NCBI GenBank assembly: GCA_001789205.1
Contig: MFYT01000043.1
Coordinates: forward strand, 1-58,304
Length of the DNA stretch: 58,304 nt
Direction: 5' to 3'
Source of the DNA: Candidatus Raymondbacteria bacterium RIFOXYA2_FULL_49_16
GTDB lineage: Bacteria > Fibrobacterota > OXYB2-FULL-49-7 > XYB2-FULL-49-35
Below the pieces are notes generated by a model. That model had not been told where the DNA came from. It saw only the letters and a list, made by a program, of their open reading frames with translations, and did no database searches. Shown here in pieces: positions 8,552 through 17,108 of this stretch; position 1 is the first letter of the stretch, and every line of letters starts with the position of its first letter. Made by a program: the position numbers and the translations under genes.

Positions 8552-8965
8552 ATGAAAAAATTGTTGAACAACAAGGGGTTTACGCTTACTGAAATGATGA
8601 TAGTCATTGTCATCATCGGCATCCTGGCAATGATCGCCATACCAAAATTCATGGGCACCACAACCAAGGCTAAACTGGCAGAGTTCGCGCCAGTGCTCAT
8701 GCATATCTATTCGTTGCAGGATTCGTATTACCAAGAGATGGACCGGTATGCAGCAGACCTGAAGGCGCTGGACTTTTCTGACCCGGAATCAAAATACTTC
8801 GATTATTCAATGACCGGCGATTCAGCGGGATTTGTGGCCAAGGCAATGGTCAAGACTTCCATGAAAGATGGCCAGGGAAATGACCTGAAAGCGGAATATG
8901 TCACTATGAATCAGAAAAAAGAGCATGGGGGCACAGAGAATTTGAGAAGGGTCGCGAGATGGTAG
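8552..8965 (+). CDS. Type IV pilin-like / pseudopilin prepilin
   Basis: 137 residues from the ATG at 8552. The N-terminus MKKLLNNKGFTLTEMMIVIV is a class III prepilin signal: basic leader, G9^F10 cleavage and methylation site, Glu at mature position 5, then a hydrophobic helix to about residue 32. The globular part is short (about 105 residues) and contains YQEMDRYAADLKAL, common in minor pilins and T2SS-type pseudopilins. The protein would be inserted in the inner membrane, processed by prepilin peptidase and assembled into a pilus or pseudopilus. No other pilus gene is adjacent. The only ribosome site is an AGGA at 8540-8543, at the very edge of the IS element, so expression may have been altered by the insertion. 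Confidence 0.8.
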   Translation: MKKLLNNKGFTLTEMMIVIVIIGILAMIAIPKFMGTTTKAKLAEFAPVLMHIYSLQDSYYQEMDRYAADLKALDFSDPESKYFDYSMTGDSAGFVAKAMVKTSMKDGQGNDLKAEYVTMNQKKEHGGTENLRRVARW

Positions 8966-9064
8966 CCTCTCTGCAGGGCTGCTCCAAAGAAACCTGCCAA
9001 GTCTTAATTATTATATTTTTTATCCTGATAACCCCCTGATTTTATTATATTTTTATAAATAACC

Positions 9065-9991
9065 ATGGAAGAAACTGAAAAACAGGAAAACCCAGCCCCT
9101 ATAATCTTGCTTCCCGAACTTGAGCCGCAGGAGCAAAAACCAGCGCCCAAGCCTTTTGTGTGCGTTGAAATTACCTTCAGGGGCAACAAGAAGCTCTATT
9201 ACAAGGTGGCACGCGGGGCCAATATCCGCGAACGCGACTGGGTTGTTGCTAATGTCGAAAAAGGGTATGATATTGGCATGGCCACGCTTACTGGCGACCG
9301 CGCTGAGATAAAGCACAAGGATACGGGCGGTCATACCATCATGCGCAAGGCAAACGCCGAAGACCTTGACCGCAAGAGCAAACTGCACGAGGAGGAAAAC
9401 GAGGCTTACCGGGTGGGTCTCGAAAAGATCGCCAGCCACAAGCTCGAGATGCATTTAGTCGAGGTCGAGAAACAGTTTGACAACAGCAAGATAACCTTTT
9501 ATTTTCTTGCCGAGCAGCGCGTTGATTTCAGGGAATTGGTCAAAGACCTTGCCGAAACATTCAAAATGCGCATTGAGCTCAGGCAGATCGGCGTGCGCGA
9601 CGAAGCCAAACGTACCGACGGCATAAGCGTGTGCGGCCTGCGGCTCTGCTGCGCGTCGTTTCTCACCACGTTCGAACAGATATCAACGCAGATGGCGCGC
9701 ATCCAGCACCTTACCATAAACCAGACCAAGCTCTCGGGCCTGTGCGGCCGCCTCAAATGCTGCCTCAAATACGAGCTTGATTTTTATGAAGAGGCCAACA
9801 AGGCCATGCCCGAACCAGGTACGCTCATCCAGACCGCAAAGGGCGAGGCCGTGGTCGCTGACGTGAATGTCATGCGGAACACCCTGAAAATCCGGTACAA
9901 AGAGACGGGGGCCGAGGATTTCATTGGCTTGGACCAAGTGAAATCACCTGTGCGGCCGCCTGCTGCTTCGGCCCCGGCACACGGGAACTGA
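9065..9991 (+). CDS. ricT: PSP1 domain / RicT (YaaT) family protein
   Basis: 308 residues with the PSP1 core. The diagnostic region (about 175-250) contains the cysteine-rich motifs CGLRLCCASFL and GLCGRLKCCLKYE, which in B. subtilis RicT take part in Fe-S cluster binding within the RicA-RicF-RicT complex that influences RNase Y-dependent mRNA processing. Residues 1-30 are a low-complexity Pro/Glu-rich leader. In many bacteria ricT precedes metG, as here (7-base gap). It is the first gene of a seven-gene + strand run. The AT-rich 100 bases upstream probably contain the promoter. RicA and RicF are not in the window, so the partner set here is unknown. Confidence 0.85.
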   Translation: MEETEKQENPAPIILLPELEPQEQKPAPKPFVCVEITFRGNKKLYYKVARGANIRERDWVVANVEKGYDIGMATLTGDRAEIKHKDTGGHTIMRKANAEDLDRKSKLHEEENEAYRVGLEKIASHKLEMHLVEVEKQFDNSKITFYFLAEQRVDFRELVKDLAETFKMRIELRQIGVRDEAKRTDGISVCGLRLCCASFLTTFEQISTQMARIQHLTINQTKLSGLCGRLKCCLKYELDFYEEANKAMPEPGTLIQTAKGEAVVADVNVMRNTLKIRYKETGAEDFIGLDQVKSPVRPPAASAPAHGN

Positions 9992-9998
9992 CCCGGCC

Positions 9999-11684
9999 AT
10001 GGAACGGTATCTGGTAACAGCGGCGCTGCCCTATGCGAACGGTCCCTTGCACCTGGGGCATATCGCGGGCGCCTATCTCCCCGCCGACATCTTTGTCCGC
10101 TTTCTCCGCCTTACGAAACACGACGCGGTATTTATCTGCGGTACCGATGAACACGGGGTCCCCATCACCTTGGCGGCTGAAAAACGTGCGATCGCGCCCA
10201 AGGTATTTGTCGATGAGGTGCATGCGCATATGGAAGCCACGTTCGCGGCCCTGGGGATTTCCTTTGACAATTTTTCGGGTACGGCCCGGCCCGCACACTA
10301 CGAGACCACCATCGAATTTTTTCTTGACCTGGATAAAAAGGGATTTCTCGAAAAAAAATCGATTGTCCAACTCTACTGCGGCAGTTGCAACCGTTTCCTT
10401 CCCGACCGGTATGTCGAGGGTGTTTGTCCGCGTTGTTCGGCCGCCGGGGCGCGGGGCGACCAGTGCGAGGCGTGCGGCAGCGATCTCGACCAGACCGAAT
10501 TGGTGAATCCTTACTGCAAAATCTGCGGCGCCATTCCGGTGATGCGGGAGACTTCCCACTGGTTCCTGAAATTGAGCGACTTTGAAGGCAGGTTGCGCGA
10601 GTGGCTCGAATCGAAGCGCGTTGCGTGGAAGGAAAATGTGGTCAATTTTTGCAATGGCCTGCTTGCCAAGGGGCTTCCCGACCGCGCCATCACTCGCGAC
10701 CTTGACTGGGGCGTTCCAGTGCCGCTTCCCGGCGCGGAGGGCAAAGTCATCTACGTCTGGTTCGACGCACCCATAGGCTATATTTCTTCGACCAAGGAAT
10801 GGGCGCTTAAAAAGGGTGATGCTGAGGCGTGGAAAAAATACTGGCAGGATCCCGATACTCGCGTGGTCCATTTTATCGGCAAAGACAACATTGTCTTCCA
10901 TTCGCTTATGTGGCCAGCGGTGCTTATGGGCAAGGGCGGCTACAACCTGCCGTGGCACATTCCCGCCAACGAATTCCTGAACATTGAGGGAAAGAAAATC
11001 TCGACCTCCCGCGGATTCGCCATCTGGGCGCATGAGTTCATCGAGTCCTTTCCGGCGGACGCGCTCCGCTACTATCTTGCAATCATTGCGCCCGAGGCAA
11101 AGGACGCTGATTTCACTTTTAAGGAATTTCAAGCCTCGTATAACAACGAATTGGCCGACATCCTGGGGAATTTCATCAACCGCACGATCACTTTTATCGA
11201 AAAATACTACAATGCCGTGGTGCCGCCGCTTGCGGGAAACGACGCTGAAACCGCTGCCATGCTTGCGCGCATCGATGAAACTGGCAGGACCATGGAGCAG
11301 GCGTACGCGCATTTCCAGGTACGCCGCGCCGCGGGCTTGTTCATGGACCTGTGCCGCGACGCAAACAAGTATTTCAACGACAAGGCGCCCTGGAAAAGCC
11401 GGAAAGAGGACAGCGCCGCATGCGGGTCTGCGCTCCATTGCTGCCTGCGGATCATCCGCGCACTCGCGGTCTATGGCTCCCCCCTTATCCCGTTCACCTG
11501 CGCAAAGGTGCAGGCCATGTTCTCCGATGCCGCGCCATTGGACTGGAAAACGGCTGATGCGCCGCTTATCGTTGGCGCACCGGTCAAAAGTCCTGGCATC
11601 CTTTTTCCAAAGATCGAGGACGCGGCCATTGCCGCAGAAGCGGAACGGTTTCAGAAGCATGATACGAATGTCCCTCATACATGA
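9999..11684 (+). CDS. metG: Methionyl-tRNA synthetase
   Basis: 561 residues. Class I synthetase signatures are clear: PYANGPLHLGH with the HIGH-type motif at residues 18-21, and KISTS at 333-337 in place of KMSKS. A zinc-binding insert of four Cys pairs or knuckles lies at about residues 128-170 (CGSC, CPRC, CEAC, CKIC), as in the E. coli-type enzyme. Trp/Tyr residues of the methionine pocket occur in HFIGKDNIVFHSLMWPA. The C-terminal anticodon-binding helical domain is present, but the EMAP-like tRNA-binding extension of longer MetG proteins is absent. It charges tRNA-Met and is essential. Its last 26 bases overlap the start of the next gene. Confidence 0.95.
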   Translation: MERYLVTAALPYANGPLHLGHIAGAYLPADIFVRFLRLTKHDAVFICGTDEHGVPITLAAEKRAIAPKVFVDEVHAHMEATFAALGISFDNFSGTARPAHYETTIEFFLDLDKKGFLEKKSIVQLYCGSCNRFLPDRYVEGVCPRCSAAGARGDQCEACGSDLDQTELVNPYCKICGAIPVMRETSHWFLKLSDFEGRLREWLESKRVAWKENVVNFCNGLLAKGLPDRAITRDLDWGVPVPLPGAEGKVIYVWFDAPIGYISSTKEWALKKGDAEAWKKYWQDPDTRVVHFIGKDNIVFHSLMWPAVLMGKGGYNLPWHIPANEFLNIEGKKISTSRGFAIWAHEFIESFPADALRYYLAIIAPEAKDADFTFKEFQASYNNELADILGNFINRTITFIEKYYNAVVPPLAGNDAETAAMLARIDETGRTMEQAYAHFQVRRAAGLFMDLCRDANKYFNDKAPWKSRKEDSAACGSALHCCLRIIRALAVYGSPLIPFTCAKVQAMFSDAAPLDWKTADAPLIVGAPVKSPGILFPKIEDAAIAAEAERFQKHDTNVPHT

Positions 11685-12309
11685 GTTCAGAAGGAAAGCG
11701 CTGCATCTTTTCGCCTGTATCATCCCGTGCGGACTCTACTTTTTTCCCGAGGAAATCGCGTTTCCGCTATTGCTCTCGGTGACCGCGGCCGCGGTAGCCG
11801 TGGAATCGCTTCGGCGATATTCGCCATCCCTGCAGGCGCTGTTCATGCGCCTTTTCGGCCCCCTTTTACGCGCACACGAGGCAACGTCCTTCACCGGTTC
11901 CACCAGCCTGCTGCTCTCATCGTCGCTTTGCGCTATGATCCTTCTCGACACCCGAGGGGGCGCATGGATCCTGACGCACGCTGCCCGGGTTTCGTTGTTT
12001 TACGCCTTTTCGTTTATTATTCTGGGAGACGCTGCCGCGGCTATTTTCGGAAAACTTTTCGGCAAGCGCACCATTATGGGCAAAAAGACTTGGGTGGGGA
12101 CGTTCGCCTGTTTCGCCGCCGGATGCGCCATATATATGCTTTCGCTCCTTTTTATCAGCGACCCGCCGTTTTTTGGCTTGGTGTTCTTCATTGCCGCGCT
12201 TACGGCCCTGCTCGAGGCGGTCCCGGTGAATCTCGACGACAATCTTTTTGTTCCACCCTTCACCTGTTTTTCGTTATATTTGCTTTTGGAGAAGGGCCTT
12301 TGCCCGTAA
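11659..12309 (+). CDS. Diacylglycerol/polyprenol kinase family membrane protein
   Basis: 216 residues from the ATG at 11659 (ATG at 11668 is an alternative), overlapping the end of metG in another frame. About six membrane helices are visible. Family motifs: EFRRKALHLF near the start, GDAAAAIFGKLFGK followed by KKTWVGTFACFAAG, and ALLEAVPVNLDDNLFVP near the end. These are the hallmarks of the dolichol kinase / CTP-dependent diacylglycerol kinase / phosphatidate cytidylyltransferase-like family. It probably phosphorylates a polyprenol or diacylglycerol using CTP at the inner membrane. The exact substrate is not predictable. The reading frame is open well upstream (from 10984), but that part only shadows metG. 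Confidence 0.7.
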   Translation: MIRMSLIHEFRRKALHLFACIIPCGLYFFPEEIAFPLLLSVTAAAVAVESLRRYSPSLQALFMRLFGPLLRAHEATSFTGSTSLLLSSSLCAMILLDTRGGAWILTHAARVSLFYAFSFIILGDAAAAIFGKLFGKRTIMGKKTWVGTFACFAAGCAIYMLSLLFISDPPFFGLVFFIAALTALLEAVPVNLDDNLFVPPFTCFSLYLLLEKGLCP

Positions 12310-12316
12310 AATAACC

Positions 12317-14407
12317 ATGAAGCCGTTGTTGCTGTTGTTATGTATCGTACTGGCATCCATATGCTGGTCGCGCGAGGCTGCCGTAGCTTTGCTCCCATTC
12401 CAGTACAAGGGTGATGACGCGGGCAAACGGTGGTACGGCCCAGCCCTTTCCGAGGCTGTGCGCACCATTCTTTCAGCCCAGAAAGAAATTTCGCTCATGG
12501 GCGGACGGCAGACTTTTTTTCACCGGAAAAACCATAAAAAGGGCAACAAACCCGCTGAAATCTACCTTTTCGGCCAGACCCTTGACCTCGATTTCTTCAT
12601 CTCCGCCGAATACGCCTGTGCTGACAGCGTCCTCTCGGTCGAGTTTTCGCTCTGGGACCTGCGCGGCCAGAAAAAAGAGGTCCTCATGAAAAAAGGACCT
12701 GAGGACCAGTTTTTTGAAATCGCCTCGGATATGTGCGCAGGCTTTGTGAAGGGCGCGTCAAATAAGGCCGCATACAAGCAGGTGTACCGTCCTGAGATGG
12801 CTCCCAATGTTTTCGGTATCTATGCCATTGCCTGCGACGAATATTGCATTGGCCAGGTCCCTGAGGCCATCTATTCGTCCCATCGGGTGCTTTCGTTTTC
12901 CCCGAAATTCGCGCCAGCGCACGGACTGCTCGCGCGTCTCTATCTTGAGGCGGGCCAGACCGAGAGGGCCCTTTTAGCGATCAAAACCGCCTGCGATCTC
13001 GATCCAGGGAACGGCGAATACGCGGGGATACATGCCGAGGCGCTGCGGCAGATGGGCAAGCGCGACAAGGCGCTCAAACTGCTAAAGGACGTCCGGCCCG
13101 CGTGCACAAGGCCCGAGCTGCTCAATGCGGTCTTTGGCCGCATATATCTCGACGAAGGGTTTTTCGTCATTGCGCAATCATATTTTGTAAAGTCCCTTTC
13201 AGCCGAACCCGGGGTCACGGACCTTTTCTACCAGCTGGGCAAGGCCTATCTTGGGTCAGAGGAATACGGCAAGGCTGTGGTCGAACTGGAAAAAGCGGTG
13301 CGTCTCGAACCTGCCAGCCCGCTCTATCGTTGCATGCTGGGCGTGGCCAACCGCGATGGAGGGAAAATCATCAAGGCGATAGCCATTCTCGAACAGCTCA
13401 TAGAAGACCAGCCCGATTTCCTGCCCGCGACCTTCCATCTTGCCTATGCGTACAATATGCTCGACTGGCAGAAAAAAGCCCTTCAGATACTTGAACAGGC
13501 GGCTGAAAAGCACCCGGAATCGCCTGAGCTCCAAGCTGGGCTGGGCATCACCTACACGCGGATGGACAGTATCCGGTATGCGGAGGAGCATTTCAAGAAG
13601 GCCCTCCGTATCAACGCCAAGTCTCCCATTGTGCTCAATAACTATGGCGTGGCCCTTGCCGAGGCCGGCCGTCATTCTGATGCTACCGGCTATTTTAAGA
13701 AGGCGCTGGTGTACGACCCGCGTAATCCGGGCATTCTTTTCAATTTAGGAAAATCGTGCATTGCCGTGAACAAATACCGGGACGCGGAAAAGTACCTTCT
13801 CATCGCGGTCGAATCGTCGCCCGGCAACAGCGAGGCGCGCAAATTGCTGGCTGATATTTACCAGAAACTGGGAGAGGTTGACAACGCTATCAGCGCGCTC
13901 ACGGAACTGCTTGCCGCGGACCCGGGCGACTATAAATCTCAGATTCTCTACGCAACCCTCCTGGTGCGCAGGGGAGAGGCTGAACACGGCGTCTCGGTAC
14001 TCGAGAACGTGGTGAAACAGAATCCGGGCAATCTCGATTATCTGTATCTGCTTTCCAATGCGTACAAACTGATGGAGTGGTACGACATCGCCATTCTCAA
14101 GCTCGAAAAGATGCTCAGGGAAAACCCAAAGAACGCCCTCCTATTATCTCAACTGGGCGAGATTTATTACCTGAAGGCGCTGAAGAACAAGGACCAGTAC
14201 GACAAGCTTGCCATGCAAGCCATGTATTACCTGAAAAGCGCCTTTACCCTCGAACCGGAAAACACCAATACCCTGTACTGGTACGGGAGGGTATTATGGG
14301 AATACAAAAATGACACTGCCACGGCCCAGGAATTTTTCAGGAAATGTCTGCGGACCGGGGTCGACGAAACGAGGAAGAAGGAGATAGCGCGCTACCTTAA
14401 GAGTTGA
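12317..14407 (+). CDS. Exported TPR-repeat protein
   Basis: 696 residues from the ATG at 12317, 7 bases after the previous stop. Residues 1-18 (MKPLLLLLCIVLASICWS) are a signal peptide. Residues about 20-160 form a globular domain with an AVALLPFQYKGDDAGKRWYGPALSEAVRTIL start, like the GNA1162/FlgO-type domains in which a bacterial exported protein is queried for additive function. From about residue 165 to the end there are at least twelve tetratricopeptide repeats (for example YFKKALVYDPRNPGILFNLG). It is likely a periplasmic or outer-membrane-associated scaffold for protein assembly. It sits in the ricT-metG run upstream of a two-component system, but no functional link is evident. Confidence 0.75.
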   Translation: MKPLLLLLCIVLASICWSREAAVALLPFQYKGDDAGKRWYGPALSEAVRTILSAQKEISLMGGRQTFFHRKNHKKGNKPAEIYLFGQTLDLDFFISAEYACADSVLSVEFSLWDLRGQKKEVLMKKGPEDQFFEIASDMCAGFVKGASNKAAYKQVYRPEMAPNVFGIYAIACDEYCIGQVPEAIYSSHRVLSFSPKFAPAHGLLARLYLEAGQTERALLAIKTACDLDPGNGEYAGIHAEALRQMGKRDKALKLLKDVRPACTRPELLNAVFGRIYLDEGFFVIAQSYFVKSLSAEPGVTDLFYQLGKAYLGSEEYGKAVVELEKAVRLEPASPLYRCMLGVANRDGGKIIKAIAILEQLIEDQPDFLPATFHLAYAYNMLDWQKKALQILEQAAEKHPESPELQAGLGITYTRMDSIRYAEEHFKKALRINAKSPIVLNNYGVALAEAGRHSDATGYFKKALVYDPRNPGILFNLGKSCIAVNKYRDAEKYLLIAVESSPGNSEARKLLADIYQKLGEVDNAISALTELLAADPGDYKSQILYATLLVRRGEAEHGVSVLENVVKQNPGNLDYLYLLSNAYKLMEWYDIAILKLEKMLRENPKNALLLSQLGEIYYLKALKNKDQYDKLAMQAMYYLKSAFTLEPENTNTLYWYGRVLWEYKNDTATAQEFFRKCLRTGVDETRKKEIARYLKS

Positions 14408-14464
14408 ACTCACGGCAATAGGTATGGTATTTTAACCTCGACAAACGGTACACGGAGCGAAACC

Positions 14465-14689
14465 ATGGGTATTATCGCGTCTCTTATTCTTAAAAAACCG
14501 GGGACCACGGTCAGGCCCATAGTCATCAGCCTCGCGCTGGTCATGGTCATCGGACTGGTGTTTCTTTTTATTCTCGAAATAGCCTCGCTTGTCCTGGGGA
14601 CGTACGGCTTTTCACTTCCTGTCCAGGTCGTGGATTTTGCCGGAGCGGTGTGGGAGCGGGCCGTCGAAACAATACATGGGCTCAGATAA
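14465..14689 (+). CDS. Small membrane protein
   Basis: 74 residues with a GGAG ribosome site 8 bases before the ATG. One long hydrophobic stretch (about residues 20-48: RPIVISLALVMVIGLVFLFI and following) predicts one or two membrane helices. The N-terminus is basic and the C-terminus (VWERAVETIHGLR) amphipathic. I recognise no family. Its last 14 bases overlap the start of the histidine kinase, which suggests translational coupling; it may be a partner or stabiliser of that sensor. Confidence 0.6.
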   Translation: MGIIASLILKKPGTTVRPIVISLALVMVIGLVFLFILEIASLVLGTYGFSLPVQVVDFAGAVWERAVETIHGLR

Positions 14690-16193
14690 AAAACAATACG
14701 TTATCGCGGGCGCCGCTACCGTGGTTTTCACCGCCATGGCACTCCTTCCCAGCGTGCCGCCCGCGGCAAAGGCCGCGGGCGCGGGCCTGTTCCTGGGTGT
14801 GCTTGTCTATTGCTACAAGGCGGTGAAGAAATCGCACGCTGAGTTCGAAAAGACCGTCATCAGCTTTCACGATCTGCTCACCGAGAGTTTCACCACGCTT
14901 CTCCGTGAGATAACAGGCCCGGAAAACGTCCAGAGTGTGCTTGAGGTGCTTGAGGAACAGCCCCTGCTCTCGCGGCGTCCCGCAACCCTCGCGGGGTACC
15001 TGGACCATTATCGCAGCCTCTTCAATAAACAAAAGAACATTTTCAACGAAAAGAACCGGCAAATCCGGTTCCTGAACGAGCGCATCCTTTTTTCCAAACA
15101 GCAGCTTGAAGCGGTCTTCGACGCCCTCACCGACGGCCTCTGCATCGTCGATGAATACATGCGCATCTTCCGCCTCAATCGGGCCTATGCGCGTTATGCA
15201 AACCACGAACTCAAGCACCTTCTTGGAAAAAACAGCCACGAGTTCTTCCCGGGAACAAAACGGATCCATGCCGACCAGCATGTGAATAAAACTTTCCAGA
15301 CCGGCGAACCCGTGTCGGGAATCAAGCTCGATAGCGTGGTGGGCGACAGCAAGCTTTTTTTCGAGTACGGCACCTTTCCTATTTACAAGGATTCACGGGT
15401 TGTCTATGTGCTCGAGCATTTCCGCAACGTGACCAACGAGCGTAAGATCAACGAGCAGCTTATTCGCTCTTCAAACCTGGCCACTATTGGCACCATGATC
15501 ACCGGCATCGCCCACGAGATGAACAATCCGCTATCGGGCATCTCTGGGTGCGCCACCAATATGGTCCAGATGGCGAAAAACTACGGGCTCAACGACAAGG
15601 GAATAGAGCGCATCAAAGATATCCTCGACTGCGCGAACCGGGCCGAAGTTATTCTGAAAGACCTGCTCGATCTCTCCCGAAAGCGCGAGATACAGTTTGT
15701 TATCACCAGTGTGGTGCCCATCATCGAAAAATCCATGCAGTCCATCCATGTCCAAGGCTACAAATCAGTGAAGAAAACGATCGAGCCCCAGCCCGGCGTA
15801 TCGAACCTTATTAACTGCGATCCGCCGAGGATAATGCAGGTCTTCATCAATGTCATCGCCAACGCGACCCTTTCGGTGCTCGAAAAGGCGGCCGTGAGCG
15901 AGGCCGCGGGCGCGTCCGGCTATGCACCCGAGATAAGGATTGAAGTAAAGCGCGAAGGCAATTATATTGTTGCCATGGTCATCGACAACGGGATGGGGAT
16001 ACCCGCCGATAAAATGCCCTATGTGTTCGATCCTTTTTTCACCACCCGGTCGCCGGGCGAGGGAACGGGCCTTGGACTATCCATCTGCAGCAAGATTATG
16101 ATGGAGCACAACGGCCGCATCTCCGCTGAAAGTGACGCGGATCACACGGTGTTTTTTCTTGAGTTTCCGGTGCCAGCAAGGGGGCAGGGATGA
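14676..16193 (+). CDS. PAS-domain sensor histidine kinase
   Basis: 505 residues from the ATG at 14676 inside the end of the small membrane protein gene. Two short membrane helices (about 9-26 and 33-48), a coiled-coil-like linker, a PAS domain (about 142-256, QLEAVFDALTDGLCIVDE...), then the dimerisation/phosphoacceptor helix with His280 (GIAHEMNNPLSG) and a HATPase_c domain with N, G1 (DNGMGIP), F (FDPFFTTRSPGEG) and G2 (GTGLGLSI) boxes. The periplasmic loop is almost absent, so the signal is probably sensed in the membrane or by the PAS domain. It overlaps the next gene by 4 bases (ATGA), which makes the REC-GHKL protein its clear partner. Confidence 0.9.
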   Translation: MGSDKKQYVIAGAATVVFTAMALLPSVPPAAKAAGAGLFLGVLVYCYKAVKKSHAEFEKTVISFHDLLTESFTTLLREITGPENVQSVLEVLEEQPLLSRRPATLAGYLDHYRSLFNKQKNIFNEKNRQIRFLNERILFSKQQLEAVFDALTDGLCIVDEYMRIFRLNRAYARYANHELKHLLGKNSHEFFPGTKRIHADQHVNKTFQTGEPVSGIKLDSVVGDSKLFFEYGTFPIYKDSRVVYVLEHFRNVTNERKINEQLIRSSNLATIGTMITGIAHEMNNPLSGISGCATNMVQMAKNYGLNDKGIERIKDILDCANRAEVILKDLLDLSRKREIQFVITSVVPIIEKSMQSIHVQGYKSVKKTIEPQPGVSNLINCDPPRIMQVFINVIANATLSVLEKAAVSEAAGASGYAPEIRIEVKREGNYIVAMVIDNGMGIPADKMPYVFDPFFTTRSPGEGTGLGLSICSKIMMEHNGRISAESDADHTVFFLEFPVPARGQG

Positions 16194-17092
16194 ATAAACC
16201 GAAGATACTCATTGTCGACGACGAGAAAATCATCCGCGAAATGCTGGCCGATCATCTCGACGAACACTACGAAACTGAAAAAGCCGCCAATGCAAAAGAA
16301 GCGCTGGCGCTGCCCCATCTGGCTCATTTCAACCTGGTCATTTCCGATATTAATATGCCCGGGCTTTCCGGTCCCGAGCTGCTCAGGGAGATTAAAAGCC
16401 GCCACCCCGGCATCAAAGTGGTCCTTATTACCGCCTACAATGTCGACGACTATGTCCGCTGCGCAAAGGAATACGGGGTGTGCAACATCATTTCCAAGAC
16501 CGTGCCCTTTAACTACACCGAACTCGATGCTGTGGTGCACGGGCTTATTACCGAGGAGATCTTTGATATCGAGCGATACATGGAGAAGGACGTCCGCGTG
16601 CTCAGGGAATATGTCATCCGAAGCTCGTCCGACGCCAAGGAAGTGCGTGAAAACGTGCTGAAGACCCTGCTCGACTATGTCAAGAACACAGGCGAGCTCA
16701 AGCTGGTGCTCGATGAGATTGTCACCAACGCGCTCTATCATTCGCCCAAGGACGAATACGGGAACGAGAAATACGAGGAATTTTCCGAAATTACACTTGC
16801 GGAAAACGAGTATATATATGTTAAAATCGTCCTCGACAACGAGAAATACGGGGTCTCCATTGTTGATAATCAGGGCAATTTGTCCAAGGACATTGTCCTC
16901 TACAAAATCGACCGTCACATCAAGGGCGAGGGCATTCTGGACGATTCGGGCCGCGGCATCTTCATGTCGCGCATCTTCGCCGACCGGCTCATCATCAACA
17001 TCGCACCCAAGCGCAAAACCGAGTTTCTCATCCTCAACTACCGAAACGAGAAATACAAGGGCTTCAAGCCCCTGTATATAAACGAGCTGTAA
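16190..17092 (+). CDS. Response regulator with GHKL (anti-sigma-like) ATPase output
   Basis: 300 residues. The receiver domain (1-120) has the acidic pair D10-D11, the phosphoacceptor Asp53 (VISDINMP) and Lys103. The C-terminal part (about 135-290) is a GHKL ATPase: N box LKLVLDEIVTNALYHS (Asn180), G1-like VSIVDNQG (Asp226), and G2-like DSGRGIFMSRIFADR. This resembles HATPase_c_2 domains of the RsbW/SpoIIAB anti-sigma kinase class rather than a DNA-binding output. Phosphorylation by the preceding kinase would control an ATPase that phosphorylates or sequesters a partner, for example a STAS protein. A STAS protein is encoded at 49293-49679, but a link is speculative. The gene ends 17 bases from the convergent trkH stop. 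Confidence 0.8.
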   Translation: MNKPKILIVDDEKIIREMLADHLDEHYETEKAANAKEALALPHLAHFNLVISDINMPGLSGPELLREIKSRHPGIKVVLITAYNVDDYVRCAKEYGVCNIISKTVPFNYTELDAVVHGLITEEIFDIERYMEKDVRVLREYVIRSSSDAKEVRENVLKTLLDYVKNTGELKLVLDEIVTNALYHSPKDEYGNEKYEEFSEITLAENEYIYVKIVLDNEKYGVSIVDNQGNLSKDIVLYKIDRHIKGEGILDDSGRGIFMSRIFADRLIINIAPKRKTEFLILNYRNEKYKGFKPLYINEL

Positions 17093-17108
17093 TGCGTCCC
17101 TGAGGCGG

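Noticed and set aside
10984-11658. Long + strand frame continuing into the polyprenol kinase-like gene
   Set aside because: This part only shadows metG in another frame; the kinase-like homology begins at the ATG at 11659.
9921-11723. 600-codon open frame on the - strand
   Set aside because: It lies fully antisense to metG, which has all synthetase motifs; the protein has no recognisable domain and reflects codon bias of metG.
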